A stretch of DNA of 64,000 bases from Amycolatopsis sp. GM8. Its GTDB lineage: Bacteria > Actinomycetota > Actinomycetes > Mycobacteriales > Pseudonocardiaceae. The position numbers and the translations under genes are program-made. Location: the NCBI RefSeq assembly GCF_021653975.1, contig NZ_JAJKFK010000010.1, positions 124,001 through 188,000 of the forward strand, in the 5' to 3' direction. This document shows positions 42,766 through 51,065 of the stretch, piece after piece (position 1 is the stretch's first letter; each line of letters opens with the position of its first letter). The notes beneath the pieces are model-generated. The model was not told the DNA's origin. It saw only the letters and a list, made by a program, of their open reading frames with translations, and searched no databases.

Positions 42766-43530
42766 GTGTGGGATCCCGCGAAGTATCTCGACTACGCTGA
42801 CCAGCGAGGACGCCCGTTCTACGAGCTGCTGGGCCGGGTCGGCGCGGTCGCGCCGCGGCGGGTCGTCGATCTCGGCTGCGGCCCCGGCAACCTGACGAAG
42901 TCGCTGCCGTCGCGGTGGCCGTCGGCGATCCTGGAGGCCTCGGACAGTTCACCCGAAATGGTGGCCGCCGCTCAGGCGGCGGGAGTCCCGGCCGAGGTGC
43001 GCGACGTGCACGACTGGAAGCCCGCGCCGGACACGGACGTCGTGCTGTCCAACGCGGTCCTGCAGTGGGTGCCGGACCACCGTGACCTGCTGCGACGGTG
43101 GGCCGGGGAGCTGCCGTCCGGGGCGTGGTGCGCGATGCAGGTCCCGGGGAACTTCGGCGCGCCGTCACATGCGCTGATCCGCGAGCTCGCCAGCAGCCCC
43201 GCGTGGGCGCCGGTGCTCGAGCCGGTGGTGTTCCGCGGCGACGAGACGGTCGGCGAGCCGCAGGAGTACGCCGACCTGTTCGCCGACGCGGGTTGCCAGG
43301 TGGACGCGTGGGAGACGACCTACGTGCAGCGGCTGGACGGCCCGGATCCGGTGCTGGAATGGGTGTCCGGCACCGCCCTGCGGCCGATCAGGGCCGCGCT
43401 GGACGACGCTTCGTGGACCCGGTTCCGCGCGGAGCTGGCGCCCCTGCTGGCCCAGGCGTACCCGGCGCGCGCCGACGGTACGACCTGGTTCGGGTTCCGG
43501 CGCATCTTCGCCGTGGCGCGGGTTCCCTGA
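42766..43530 (+). CDS. tam: Trans-aconitate 2-methyltransferase
   Basis: A 254-residue class I SAM methyltransferase. The start [25 protein letters not shown] and motif [16 protein letters not shown] are typical of Tam, which methylates trans-aconitate, an inhibitor of the citrate cycle. The segments [13 protein letters not shown] and [11 protein letters not shown] are also family-specific. Length is similar to Tam of E. coli and Mycobacterium (~250-260). Confidence 0.9.
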   Translation: MWDPAKYLDYADQRGRPFYELLGRVGAVAPRRVVDLGCGPGNLTKSLPSRWPSAILEASDSSPEMVAAAQAAGVPAEVRDVHDWKPAPDTDVVLSNAVLQWVPDHRDLLRRWAGELPSGAWCAMQVPGNFGAPSHALIRELASSPAWAPVLEPVVFRGDETVGEPQEYADLFADAGCQVDAWETTYVQRLDGPDPVLEWVSGTALRPIRAALDDASWTRFRAELAPLLAQAYPARADGTTWFGFRRIFAVARVP

Positions 43531-43534
43531 CCGC

Positions 43535-43762
43535 TTACGGCTGCGTCACCCTCGGCTCGCTCACGCGGTGCCCGTTGCGGAAGAACGGCACCTTGTCGCC
43601 CACCTTCTCGCCGACCTTCGCCCGCGCGACACCGGCCGCGCCCTGCACCATCGGGTGGTCGGCGACCTTACGGTACGTGCGCACGATCTGGTCGTACCGC
43701 GCACGGCCGGCCTTGGCCCCGAGTACGTACCCGACTGCCGCGCCTAGCAGGAAAGTTCTCAT
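43535..43762 (-). CDS. YtxH-like small membrane-anchored protein
   Basis: A 75-residue protein that begins MRTFLLGAAVGYVLGAKAGRARYDQI, the short hydrophobic Gly-rich anchor and basic helix typical of YtxH-like proteins. The rest is a helical, charged tail (ADHPMVQGAAGVARAKVGEKVG). It is convergent with tam (4 nt apart). Function unknown. Confidence 0.75.
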   Translation of the reverse strand: MRTFLLGAAVGYVLGAKAGRARYDQIVRTYRKVADHPMVQGAAGVARAKVGEKVGDKVPFFRNGHRVSEPRVTQP

Positions 43763-43836
43763 GCCTACGCCTCCTCACCGGTAGTTGCGCCCGCCCGGCC
43801 ATTGTCCCCCACGGTGCCCCGGCGTGCCGGGGGTGC

Positions 43837-43867
43837 TTGCTGAGCGCGATCAGTGGTGCGCTATCGT
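43837..43867 (+). promoter_or_regulatory. Possible tRNA-Asn promoter
   Basis: TTGCTG (43837-43842) and TATCGT (43862-43867), 19 bp apart, precede the tRNA by 40 bp. The spacing is slightly long. Confidence 0.35.
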
Positions 43868-43907
43868 TTCTCTTCGTTGGCCGGGGCGATCCGGCCACAT
43901 GCGGCAT

Positions 43908-43980
43908 TCCCCTGTAGCTCAATTGGCAGAGCATGCGACTGTTAATCGCAGGGTTGTTGGTTCGAGTCCAACCGGGGGAG
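43908..43980 (+). tRNA. tRNA-Asn (GTT anticodon)
   Basis: A 73-nt cloverleaf. Acceptor TCCCCTG pairs with CGGGGGA with one G-T pair and G as discriminator. The D-arm has GCTCAATTGGCAGAGC, the anticodon loop is CTGTTAA with anticodon GTT, and the T-arm contains GGTTCGAGTCC. The 3' CCA is not encoded, as is common in actinobacteria. Confidence 0.95.
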
Positions 43981-43995
43981 CATCATCTGAGCAGG

Positions 43996-44018
43996 CTCCC
44001 AGGTCACAGGCCTGGGAG
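43996..44018 (+). terminator. Hairpin after tRNA-Asn
   Basis: CTCCCAGG (43996-44003) and CCTGGGAG (44011-44018) form an 8-bp stem with a 7-nt loop, 15 nt past the tRNA end. No T-run follows, so it may act as a processing or rho-independent-like stop. Confidence 0.5.
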
Positions 44019-44052
44019 TCGGTCATGTCGCCATCCTCTACACGCGTCCGAC

Positions 44053-44364
44053 ATGTCCGATCCCCGGAAAACTCCCAAGATTCACTTCTCAGCCAGCGCC
44101 GTCATGATCGACGTCGGCTCGCGGCACTACCGCTACGAGTCCGGCCGCGAGGGTGACATCGCGGCCGTCGGCTTCTCGCCGCGCAAAGCCCAGACGGTGC
44201 TGTACCTGACCAGTGGTCTGGACCAGTACGAAGCCCTGCTCGCCCGGCTCGGACGGCACACGACCGGCAAGGGTTGCCTGTACCTCAAGCGCGTCGACGA
44301 GGCCGATCCCCAGGCTCTGCGCGACATCGTCGAGCGTTCCTACCGCAAGGCGACGGAAGCCTGA
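44053..44364 (+). CDS. DUF1801-like protein, N-terminally shortened
   Basis: A 103-residue protein that matches the second half of DUF1801 proteins: SRHYRYESGREGDIAAVGFSPRKAQTVLYLTSGLDQYEALLARLGRHTTGKGCLYLKRV. The first ~40 residues of the family (the helix-rich YdhG/DUF1801 start) are replaced by an unrelated MSDPRKTPKIHFSASAVMIDVG. It may be a shortened but expressed variant or a remnant left by recombination at the tRNA gene 73 bp upstream (inference). Confidence 0.6.
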   Translation: MSDPRKTPKIHFSASAVMIDVGSRHYRYESGREGDIAAVGFSPRKAQTVLYLTSGLDQYEALLARLGRHTTGKGCLYLKRVDEADPQALRDIVERSYRKATEA

Positions 44365-44370
44365 CGCACC

Positions 44371-45039
44371 TCACGGCTGGGCGGCGCCGTGGTAGAAGTA
44401 CTGGCCCAGCCCGACCGTGAACATCAGCAGGCCGTAGAGCGAGTGCTCCACGGAGACGGTCAGGAGCGAGCGGGTCCGGCGGTAGCGGCTGCCGAAGATC
44501 ACGCCGCCGGCGGCGGAAAGCACGACCGCGACCCAGTTGCCGAACGCGATGTGCACGAACCCGAACGCCGCCGCGCTCGCCGCGACCATCCCGGCCCCCT
44601 CGCCGAACACCGGGCGGTAGCGCTGGAACACGAACGCGCGGAACAACAGTTCCTGCGGGTACACGCTGGCCAGCGGATACCCGACCACGATCAGCGCCCA
44701 CAGGCCGGGATTCTGGCGCGGCAGGCTCAGCAGCAGGTCCGGCGTGGCGAGCGCGACGACGACCGCGCAGCCGGCCGCGGTGATCAGCCACAAGATCAGC
44801 ATCGGGCGCAGCTGCCCGCGCAGCGCGCCCGCCCGCCAGAACGACTTCCGGTCGAACGACGGCGAGCGGAGCAGGTACACCACGGCCGCCGCGCCGAGCA
44901 CGAGTAGCACCGGGATCGGGCTCGTGCCACGGAAAAACACCGTGTACACGATCACCAGACCGAAGAACACCACCGCGAACTCGAGTGCGAGATACAGCCG
45001 TGGCACGGTTTTCGGCGACGTCTCCCCGGGGGCGGTCAC
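44371..45039 (-). CDS. CPBP family intramembrane metalloprotease
   Basis: A 222-residue membrane protein with about seven helices. The CPBP/Abi motifs are present as PQELLFRAFVFQRY, FGFVHIAFGNW and SVEHSLYG. The first motif is QE instead of the usual EE, so one catalytic Glu is missing from the consensus pair. Members act as CAAX-type proteases or in bacteriocin self-immunity. GTG 45039 has a TANNNT box 6 nt upstream on the minus strand. Confidence 0.87.
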   Translation of the reverse strand: MTAPGETSPKTVPRLYLALEFAVVFFGLVIVYTVFFRGTSPIPVLLVLGAAAVVYLLRSPSFDRKSFWRAGALRGQLRPMLILWLITAAGCAVVVALATPDLLLSLPRQNPGLWALIVVGYPLASVYPQELLFRAFVFQRYRPVFGEGAGMVAASAAAFGFVHIAFGNWVAVVLSAAGGVIFGSRYRRTRSLLTVSVEHSLYGLLMFTVGLGQYFYHGAAQP

Positions 45040-45045
45040 GTGCTC

Positions 45046-45051
45046 AAACTA
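45046..45051 (-). promoter_or_regulatory. Putative leaderless -10 box (TAGTTT) for CPBP gene
   Basis: TAGTTT on the minus strand ends 6 nt before GTG 45039, in the 18-bp gap behind the second ECF41 sigma gene. Confidence 0.4.
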
Positions 45052-45057
45052 CGGGAG

Positions 45058-45939
45058 TCAGCGGCGCAGCGTGGTCTCGCGCTCCATGTGCGAGAGCTTC
45101 GCGGGATTGCGCACGGCGTAGAGCCCGGTGATCAGCCCGTCGTCGATGCGCAGCGCGACGACGGTGTCGATCTCGCCGTCCAGCCGCATCACCAGCGCGG
45201 GGTAGCCGTTGACCTGCGCCGGCCGCAGCCACGTCGCGTCGATCCTGGACAGCCCGGCGGACAGCACCCGCGCCACCTTGTCGGCGCCCACGATCGGCCG
45301 GGGCACCGCCTGCTTTACACCGCCACCGTCACCCATCAGGACAACATCGGGTGCGAGCAGGTCGAGCAGGTCCTGCAGCTCACCCGTTTCGACCGCGTGC
45401 CGGAACGCTTCGAGCGCGTCCCGGGTCTCGGCCGCGGTCACCGTGCCGCGCGGCCGCCGCGCCGCGACGTGGGCCCGTGCCCGGTGCGCGATCTGGCGGA
45501 CCGCGCCCGCGTTCTTGCCGACGGCTTCCGCGATCTCGTCGTAGCCCAGGTCGAACACCTCGCGCAGCACGAACACCGCGCGCTCGGTCGGCGCGAGCGT
45601 TTCCAGCACCAGCAGCATCGCCATCGAGACGCTCTCGGCCAGTTCGATGTCCTCGGCCACGTCGGGCGCGGTGAGCAACGGCTCTGGCAGCCAGGTGCCG
45701 ACGTAGGACTCCTTGCGGCGGCCGAGCGTGCGCAACCGGGTCAGCGCCTGGCGGGTCGCGATCCGCACCAGGTACGCCCGCGGCTCCCGCACGGTGCCGA
45801 GGTCGACCCCGACCCATCGCAGCCAGGTCTCCTGCAGCACGTCCTCCGCGTCGGCCGCCGAGCCGAGCATCTCGTAGACCACGGTGAACAGCAGGTTCCG
45901 ATGCGCCAGGAACGTTTCGGTGGCGGGATCTTGTCGCAT
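45058..45939 (-). CDS. sigJ: ECF41 family RNA polymerase sigma factor (SigJ-type), second copy
   Basis: A 293-residue ECF41 sigma factor: region 2 is LFTVVYEMLGSAADAEDVLQETWLRW, region 4 is LAPTERAVFVLREVFDLGYDEIAEAVGKNAGAVRQIAHRARAH, the linker motif WLPEPL is present and the SnoaL-like C-terminus ends with NPAKLSH. ATG 45939 is chosen because the divergent ECF41-like promoter ends 8 nt upstream; the frame to 45975 would overlap it. It is divergent from the CMD gene at 46049 and about 33% of the length differs from the other SigJ-type gene, so it is a paralogue and not a recent copy (estimate by eye). Confidence 0.92.
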   Translation of the reverse strand: MRQDPATETFLAHRNLLFTVVYEMLGSAADAEDVLQETWLRWVGVDLGTVREPRAYLVRIATRQALTRLRTLGRRKESYVGTWLPEPLLTAPDVAEDIELAESVSMAMLLVLETLAPTERAVFVLREVFDLGYDEIAEAVGKNAGAVRQIAHRARAHVAARRPRGTVTAAETRDALEAFRHAVETGELQDLLDLLAPDVVLMGDGGGVKQAVPRPIVGADKVARVLSAGLSRIDATWLRPAQVNGYPALVMRLDGEIDTVVALRIDDGLITGLYAVRNPAKLSHMERETTLRR

Positions 45940-45947
45940 GCCCTTCA

Positions 45948-45974
45948 GACTCCGCTCCTCGCCGTTGTGTGACA
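45948..45974 (-). promoter_or_regulatory. ECF41-like autoregulatory promoter of second sigma gene
   Basis: On the minus strand TGTCACA (45974-45968) is followed after 16 bp by AGTC (45951-45948), one base off the CGTC consensus. It would start transcription at the sigma start codon and suggests positive autoregulation. Confidence 0.55.
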
Positions 45975-45982
45975 CCGCGGGC

Positions 45983-46009
45983 TGTCACAGGAACCGCGGC
46001 GCCGGCGTC
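45983..46009 (+). promoter_or_regulatory. ECF41-type promoter of CMD gene 2
   Basis: TGTCACA (45983-45989), 16 bp, CGTC (46006-46009): an exact match to the ECF41 pattern, 39 bp upstream of the CMD start. Confidence 0.8.
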
Positions 46010-46048
46010 TGGTGGCCGTTCCGACAGCAAACGGCAGGAGGCCACCCC

Positions 46049-46534
46049 ATGGACACCCGATTCGACATGCTCGGCAACGAGCTCGCCGCGAAGTTCGCCA
46101 AGCGGTTCGCCAACGCGGCACTGGTGATCCACCAGTCGCCGCTGCCGGCGTCCACCCAGGAACTGGTGTCGCTGCGCGCGAGCCAGCTCAACGGCTGCGG
46201 CTGGTGCGTCGACATGCACACCAAGGAGGCACTGGCCGCGGGCGAGTCGCCGGTGCGGCTCAACCTGGTCGCCGCCTGGCGCGAGTCGACCGTGTTCACC
46301 GAGGCGGAGCAGGCCGCGCTGGCGTTCGCCGAGGAGGGCACCCGGCTCGCCGACGCCTACCAGGGCGTGTCCGACGAGACCTGGGCCTTGGTGCGCAAGC
46401 ACTACGACGAGGACCAGCTCGCCGCACTGGTCTGCCTGACGTCCCTGATCAACGCGGCCAACCGGCTTGCCGTGATCGTGCACCAGAAGGGCGGTTCGTA
46501 CGAGGCCGGCATGTTCGCCGCCATGACGAACTGA
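46049..46534 (+). CDS. Carboxymuconolactone decarboxylase / AhpD-like family protein
   Basis: A 161-residue CMD protein with the CxxC motif LNGCGWCVDMHTKEA near residues 48-62 and the second-helix pattern TEAEQAALAFAEEGTRL. This is the classic ECF41 target type (AhpD-like peroxidase). ATG 46049 has AGGAGG 7 nt upstream. A strong hairpin follows the stop. Divergent from its sigma gene. Confidence 0.92.
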   Translation: MDTRFDMLGNELAAKFAKRFANAALVIHQSPLPASTQELVSLRASQLNGCGWCVDMHTKEALAAGESPVRLNLVAAWRESTVFTEAEQAALAFAEEGTRLADAYQGVSDETWALVRKHYDEDQLAALVCLTSLINAANRLAVIVHQKGGSYEAGMFAAMTN

Positions 46535-46547
46535 GCAGACCCGGCGG

Positions 46548-46591
46548 CCATGCGGGCATTCAGGTGATTGTGGAACCAAATGCCCGCATGG
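46548..46591. terminator. 13-bp hairpin between CMD gene and RHS gene
   Basis: CCATGCGGGCATT (46548-46560) and AATGCCCGCATGG (46579-46591) pair perfectly around an 18-nt loop. It sits 13 nt after the CMD stop and 34 nt before the RHS start. No long T-run follows. It is a terminator candidate or an insulation element. Confidence 0.55.
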
Positions 46592-46625
46592 TTACGTCGT
46601 AACCTCGACTGTCGAGGGGGTCATC

Positions 46626-49600
46626 ATGGCGGACGGGAATCCGCTGGTCGCGCAGGCGCAGTCGCAGACCACCGCTGTCACGGGGATCGGCATCGCGGAG
46701 TCGGCGAGCGATCTGGCCAACGGTGTCAAGGACGGTTCGTGGGTCGAGTTCGGTATGGGCGCGCTCGGCGTGGGCATGGAAGCGCTGTCGATGGTGATGG
46801 ATCCGATCGGCACGCTGGCGCAGTACGGAGCGTCGTGGCTGATCGAGCACGTGCAGCCGTTGAAGGAGGCGCTCGACTGGCTCGCGGGGAACCCGCCGGT
46901 GATCCAGTCCTACGCCGACACCTGGGGGAACGTCGCGAAGGAGGTCAACGCGGTCGCCGGTGACCTCGCGAACGAAGCGAAGACCGGCACCGCGGGCTGG
47001 ACCGGCGGCGGTGGCGACGCGTATCGCCAGCACGTCGCGGAACAGACGGACGCGATCGCGGGGGCCTCGACGCTCGCGGACGGGATCTCCACCGGCGTGA
47101 TGGTGATGGGCCAGGTCGTCGCCATGGTGCGGGAAACCGTGCGCGACCTGGTGGCCGAGCTGGTCGGCAAGCTGATCTCGTGGGTGCTCGAAGAGGCCTG
47201 CACGCTCGGCTTCGCGACCCCGCTGGTGGCGGCGCAGGCGACGACGGCGATCACGAGCACCATCTCGAAGGTCTCGGACCTGGTGCGCAAGCTGATCAAG
47301 ACGATCGGCAACGTGACGCCGAAGATCCGCAAGATCGTCGACAAGCTCGGTGAGATCATCGAGAAGCTTTCCAAGCTGGGCAAGAAGTTCGCCCGCCGCG
47401 CGGACGGCGCCACCACCCCGTCGGCGGCGCATCACATCGACTCGCCGGACGTGCACGCGCCCGACACGCCGCACACCCCGGACGCGCCGGATTCGCCGGA
47501 CCTGCCCGACGGCACCACTCCGTCGGGCACGCACAGCGGCGACGGCACCCCCGCCGGTTCCGACGGTTCGGTCAAGAACAGCGTCGACGACACGAAGACC
47601 GACTCGCGTGAAGGCGAATGCCTGCCGGGCTCGGGCGACCCCGTGGACCTGGCCACCGGGCAGATGTTCACCACGCAGCTCGACGTCGAGCTGCCCGGCA
47701 TGCTGCCGCTGATCGTCAAGCGCACACATTTCTCGTCCTACCGTGCCGGGCGGTTCTTCGGCCGGTCCTGGGCGTCCACTGTGGACCAGCGCATCGAGGT
47801 CGAGGGCGACGGCGTCTACTTCGCCGACGACGGCGGGGTGCGGCTGATCTACCCGATGCCGGCGCCGGGCGGGGAACCGGTGTTCGCCGTGGACGGGCCC
47901 CGCTGGGAACTGTCCCTTGTGGACGGTGAGTTCCGCATCCGGCAGCCGGAGAACGGGCGCACGCTGAGCTTCCTGGCGGGCGACGGGCACGTGCACCCGC
48001 TGGGTTCGATCGTCAACCGCAGCGGGCACTGGATCGACTTCGACTACGACGCGAACCTGGCGCCCACCGAGATCCGGCACTCCGGCGGCTACCGGATCAA
48101 GGTCGAGACATCCGGCCGGCAGGTCACCAAGCTGTCGATGGCCGGCCCGGGCGGCGACCTCGATCTCATCGCCTACCACTACGACGAGTCCGGCAATCTC
48201 ACCGAGATCGTGAACTCCTCGAACCGGCCGATGCGCTTCGACTACGACCTCGCGGGCCGCATCACGCGCTGGCAGGACAGCAACGGCGAGTGGTACCGCT
48301 ACCACTTCGACGACCGCGGGCGCTGCGTGCGGGCCGAGGGCTCGGGCGGCGCGCTCGCCGGAACCTGGGACTACGACGAGGAATACCCGATCACCCGGTA
48401 CACGAACTCGCTCGGCGAGACCACCGAGTACCACCTCAACGAGCGCAACCAGATCGTCCGCCGGATCGACCCGCTCGGCGCCGTCACCACCCAGGAATGG
48501 GACCGGTTCGACCACCGGCTCGCGATCACCGACCCGCTCGGCCGCACCACCCGGCACACCTACGACGACGAGGGCCACCTCGTCACGATCACCCGGCCCG
48601 ACGGCTCGCAGGCGCTGGCCGAATACAACGAACTCGGGCTGCCGGTCGCGGTGGTCGAGCCGGACGGTTCCGGCTGGCGCTACAGCTATGACGAGCAGGG
48701 CAACCTCACGTCGGTCACCGATCCCGCCGGCGCGACCACGCGGTACGACTACGACGGCACCGGCGGTCTCGTCGCGGTCACCGACGCGACCGGCGCCGTC
48801 CGCCGCCTGCGCAACAACGCGGCGGGACTGCCGCTGGCTTCCGTCGACGCGCTCGGCGCCACCACCAGTTACGAACGCGACCAGTTCGGCCGGATCGTGG
48901 CGCTCACCGATCCGGCGGGCCACACTCACCGGCAGGCCTGGACGATCGAGGGCAACCTGTTGTCCCGCACGCTTCCCGACGGCACGACGGCCCGCTGGCG
49001 GCACGACGGCGAAGGCAACCAGATCGAGTACACCGACCCGCTGGGCCGCGTCAGCACCACCAGCACCACGCATTTCGACCTGCCCGCCGACGAGATCGCG
49101 CCCGACGGGTCCCGCCTCGAATTCGGTTACGACACCGAACTGCGGCTGGTCTCGGTCACCAACCAGCAGGGCCGGGTCTGGCGCTACCACTACGACGCGG
49201 CCGGAAACCTCGTCTCCGAAACGGATTTCAACGACCGCACCGTGCGGTACGCCTACGACGCCGCGGGGCAGCTCGTCGCGCGCACCAACGCGGCGGGCCA
49301 GACCACGAGGTTCGTCCGCGACCCGCTGGGCAACATCGTCGAACGGTATTCCGGCGAATCGGTCGCCACCTTCGAGTACGACCCGATCGGCCGCCTGCGG
49401 CGGGCGCGCAACGCCGACGCGGAACTCGTCTACCAGCGCGACGCGCTGGGCCGTGTGCTGGCCGAGACCGTCAACGGGCACACCGTCGCGTCCGGGTACG
49501 ACACGCTCGGCCGCCGCGTGTACCGCCGCACCCCGACCGGGGCGGAGAGCCGCTGGCGCTACGACGGCGCGGGCCGCCCGGTGGCGCTGGAAACCGCGGG

Positions 49601-51065
49601 CCGCACCGTCACCTTCGGCTACGACTCCTCCGGCCGCGAGATCGAGCGGCTCCTGGACACCGGCACGATCCTCGCCCAGGCCTGGGACGCGAACAGCAGG
49701 CTGACCGAGCAGACAGTGTCCACTGTGGCCAGAACCCGGCAGCCGCGGCTGATCCAGCGCCGCGGCTACCACTACCGCGCGGACGGCCTGCTCGACGCCG
49801 TCGAGGACCGGATCCAGGGCGCCCGCCGGTTCGAGCTCGACGAAGCCGGGCGCGTCACCGCCGTGACCGGCAGCGGCTGGACCGAGCAGTACACCTACGA
49901 CGCGTCCGGTCAGCTGGCCGCCGCCCGCGCCCCGGGCGACGCCACCGAGCAGGGGCCGCGAGAGTTCGACGGCACGCTCGTCCGGCGCGCGGGCAACGTG
50001 CACTACCAGCACGACGCCCAGGGCCGGGTGGTGCTGCGGCAGAAACGGCGGCTGTCGGCGAAACCCGACACCTGGCACTACACCTGGGACGCCGACGACC
50101 GGCTCGTCGCCGTGGTGACCCCGGACGGCAGCCGGTGGGCCTACCGGTACGACCCGCTCGGCCGCCGGATCGCCAAGCAGCGGCTCACCCCGGACGGCAC
50201 CCGCGTCGCCGAGCAGGTCAACTTCCACTGGGACGCGGTCGTCATCGCCGAACAGGTCACCCTCGGCGGGAACGCGCTGACCTGGGACTGGGAGCCCGAC
50301 AGCTTCCGCGTGATCGGCCAGACCGAGCGGACGTCCGCGCGGCACGCGCCGCAGGACTGGGTCGACCGGCAGTTCTACTCGATCATCACCGATCTCGTCG
50401 GCACCCCGACCGAACTCGTCGACCAGGCGGGCAATCTCGCCTGGCACGCCGACCGGACGTTGTGGGGCCAGGCGCTGGCCTCGCTCAACGCGACCACGTC
50501 CACGCCGCTGCGCTTCCCCGGCCAGTACTTCGACCCGGAAACGCAGCTGCACTACAACTATTCGCGCTACTACGACCCGGCGTCCGGCGGTTACGCCAGC
50601 GCGGACCCGCTCGGTCTCGGCGGCGGGTTCAACCCGCACAGCTACGTGCCCAACCCGCAGTTCTGGATCGACCCGTTCGGCCTCGCGAAACGCAAGAAAT
50701 GCGAGGGCGAGACGGACGCGGTGGAGACGATGAGCGGCTGGCAGGGCAAGAAACCCGACCCGCCGAACATCACCCGCGCCGATCCGCAGGACGTGCTCGA
50801 CCTGCAACAGGAGATCGGGCACCCGGCGAAACGCGCGGGCGCGATGGACCAGGGTGTGCCCGGCAAGTACTTCGCCTCGCACGCCGAGCGTCAGGCAGCC
50901 GTGCTGGACCCCGGTGCGCCCATTAGGATCAACCTGCCGATGTGCCCGGACTGCCAGGACTTCTTCAAGGCGCTCGCCGCGCACCGGCAACAGACGCAGA
51001 TCGTGACCGAACCCGGTGGTATCACCAGGACCTTCCATCCAGACGGGAGCATGACAGTTGATTGA
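46626..51065 (+). CDS. RHS-repeat polymorphic toxin with WXG-like N-terminus and deaminase-type C-terminus
   Basis: A 1479-residue secreted toxin. Residues 1-250 are helical with a WXG-like turn (GWTGGGGDAYR, Trp125), suggesting type VII export. A Pro/Asp/Ser linker (~265-330) leads to the DUF6531 domain (PVDLATGQMF) and many YD repeats (for example YDEQGNLTSVTDPAG). The core ends with the cleavage-type motif WIDPFGLA near residue 1350. The last ~128 residues form the toxin: SHAERQ with His1419/Glu1421 and PMCPDCQDFF with Cys1440/Cys1443, the zinc and proton-shuttle pattern of nucleic-acid deaminases (closest by eye to XOO_2897-like). The stop overlaps the immunity gene. Confidence 0.9.
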   Translation: MADGNPLVAQAQSQTTAVTGIGIAESASDLANGVKDGSWVEFGMGALGVGMEALSMVMDPIGTLAQYGASWLIEHVQPLKEALDWLAGNPPVIQSYADTWGNVAKEVNAVAGDLANEAKTGTAGWTGGGGDAYRQHVAEQTDAIAGASTLADGISTGVMVMGQVVAMVRETVRDLVAELVGKLISWVLEEACTLGFATPLVAAQATTAITSTISKVSDLVRKLIKTIGNVTPKIRKIVDKLGEIIEKLSKLGKKFARRADGATTPSAAHHIDSPDVHAPDTPHTPDAPDSPDLPDGTTPSGTHSGDGTPAGSDGSVKNSVDDTKTDSREGECLPGSGDPVDLATGQMFTTQLDVELPGMLPLIVKRTHFSSYRAGRFFGRSWASTVDQRIEVEGDGVYFADDGGVRLIYPMPAPGGEPVFAVDGPRWELSLVDGEFRIRQPENGRTLSFLAGDGHVHPLGSIVNRSGHWIDFDYDANLAPTEIRHSGGYRIKVETSGRQVTKLSMAGPGGDLDLIAYHYDESGNLTEIVNSSNRPMRFDYDLAGRITRWQDSNGEWYRYHFDDRGRCVRAEGSGGALAGTWDYDEEYPITRYTNSLGETTEYHLNERNQIVRRIDPLGAVTTQEWDRFDHRLAITDPLGRTTRHTYDDEGHLVTITRPDGSQALAEYNELGLPVAVVEPDGSGWRYSYDEQGNLTSVTDPAGATTRYDYDGTGGLVAVTDATGAVRRLRNNAAGLPLASVDALGATTSYERDQFGRIVALTDPAGHTHRQAWTIEGNLLSRTLPDGTTARWRHDGEGNQIEYTDPLGRVSTTSTTHFDLPADEIAPDGSRLEFGYDTELRLVSVTNQQGRVWRYHYDAAGNLVSETDFNDRTVRYAYDAAGQLVARTNAAGQTTRFVRDPLGNIVERYSGESVATFEYDPIGRLRRARNADAELVYQRDALGRVLAETVNGHTVASGYDTLGRRVYRRTPTGAESRWRYDGAGRPVALETAGRTVTFGYDSSGREIERLLDTGTILAQAWDANSRLTEQTVSTVARTRQPRLIQRRGYHYRADGLLDAVEDRIQGARRFELDEAGRVTAVTGSGWTEQYTYDASGQLAAARAPGDATEQGPREFDGTLVRRAGNVHYQHDAQGRVVLRQKRRLSAKPDTWHYTWDADDRLVAVVTPDGSRWAYRYDPLGRRIAKQRLTPDGTRVAEQVNFHWDAVVIAEQVTLGGNALTWDWEPDSFRVIGQTERTSARHAPQDWVDRQFYSIITDLVGTPTELVDQAGNLAWHADRTLWGQALASLNATTSTPLRFPGQYFDPETQLHYNYSRYYDPASGGYASADPLGLGGGFNPHSYVPNPQFWIDPFGLAKRKKCEGETDAVETMSGWQGKKPDPPNITRADPQDVLDLQQEIGHPAKRAGAMDQGVPGKYFASHAERQAAVLDPGAPIRINLPMCPDCQDFFKALAAHRQQTQIVTEPGGITRTFHPDGSMTVD

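Noticed and set aside
43817-43832. CCCCGG-CGTG-CCGGGG hairpin as terminator
   Set aside because: No T-run on either strand and it lies upstream of the YtxH-like gene start; likely a base-composition effect.
1004-49728. TCCACTGTGGA-like short palindromes inside several genes (for example near 1005, 47775, 49720)
   Set aside because: Only two or three close matches in 64 kb, all in coding DNA where Ser-Thr-Val-Asp can explain them; too few to claim a site family.
46560-51038. Uninterrupted 1492-codon frame on the minus strand
   Set aside because: It is the mirror of the RHS gene; in GC-rich DNA with GC-only third positions the opposite strand stays open. No domain is visible in its translation, while the plus strand has WXG, YD repeats and a toxin tip.
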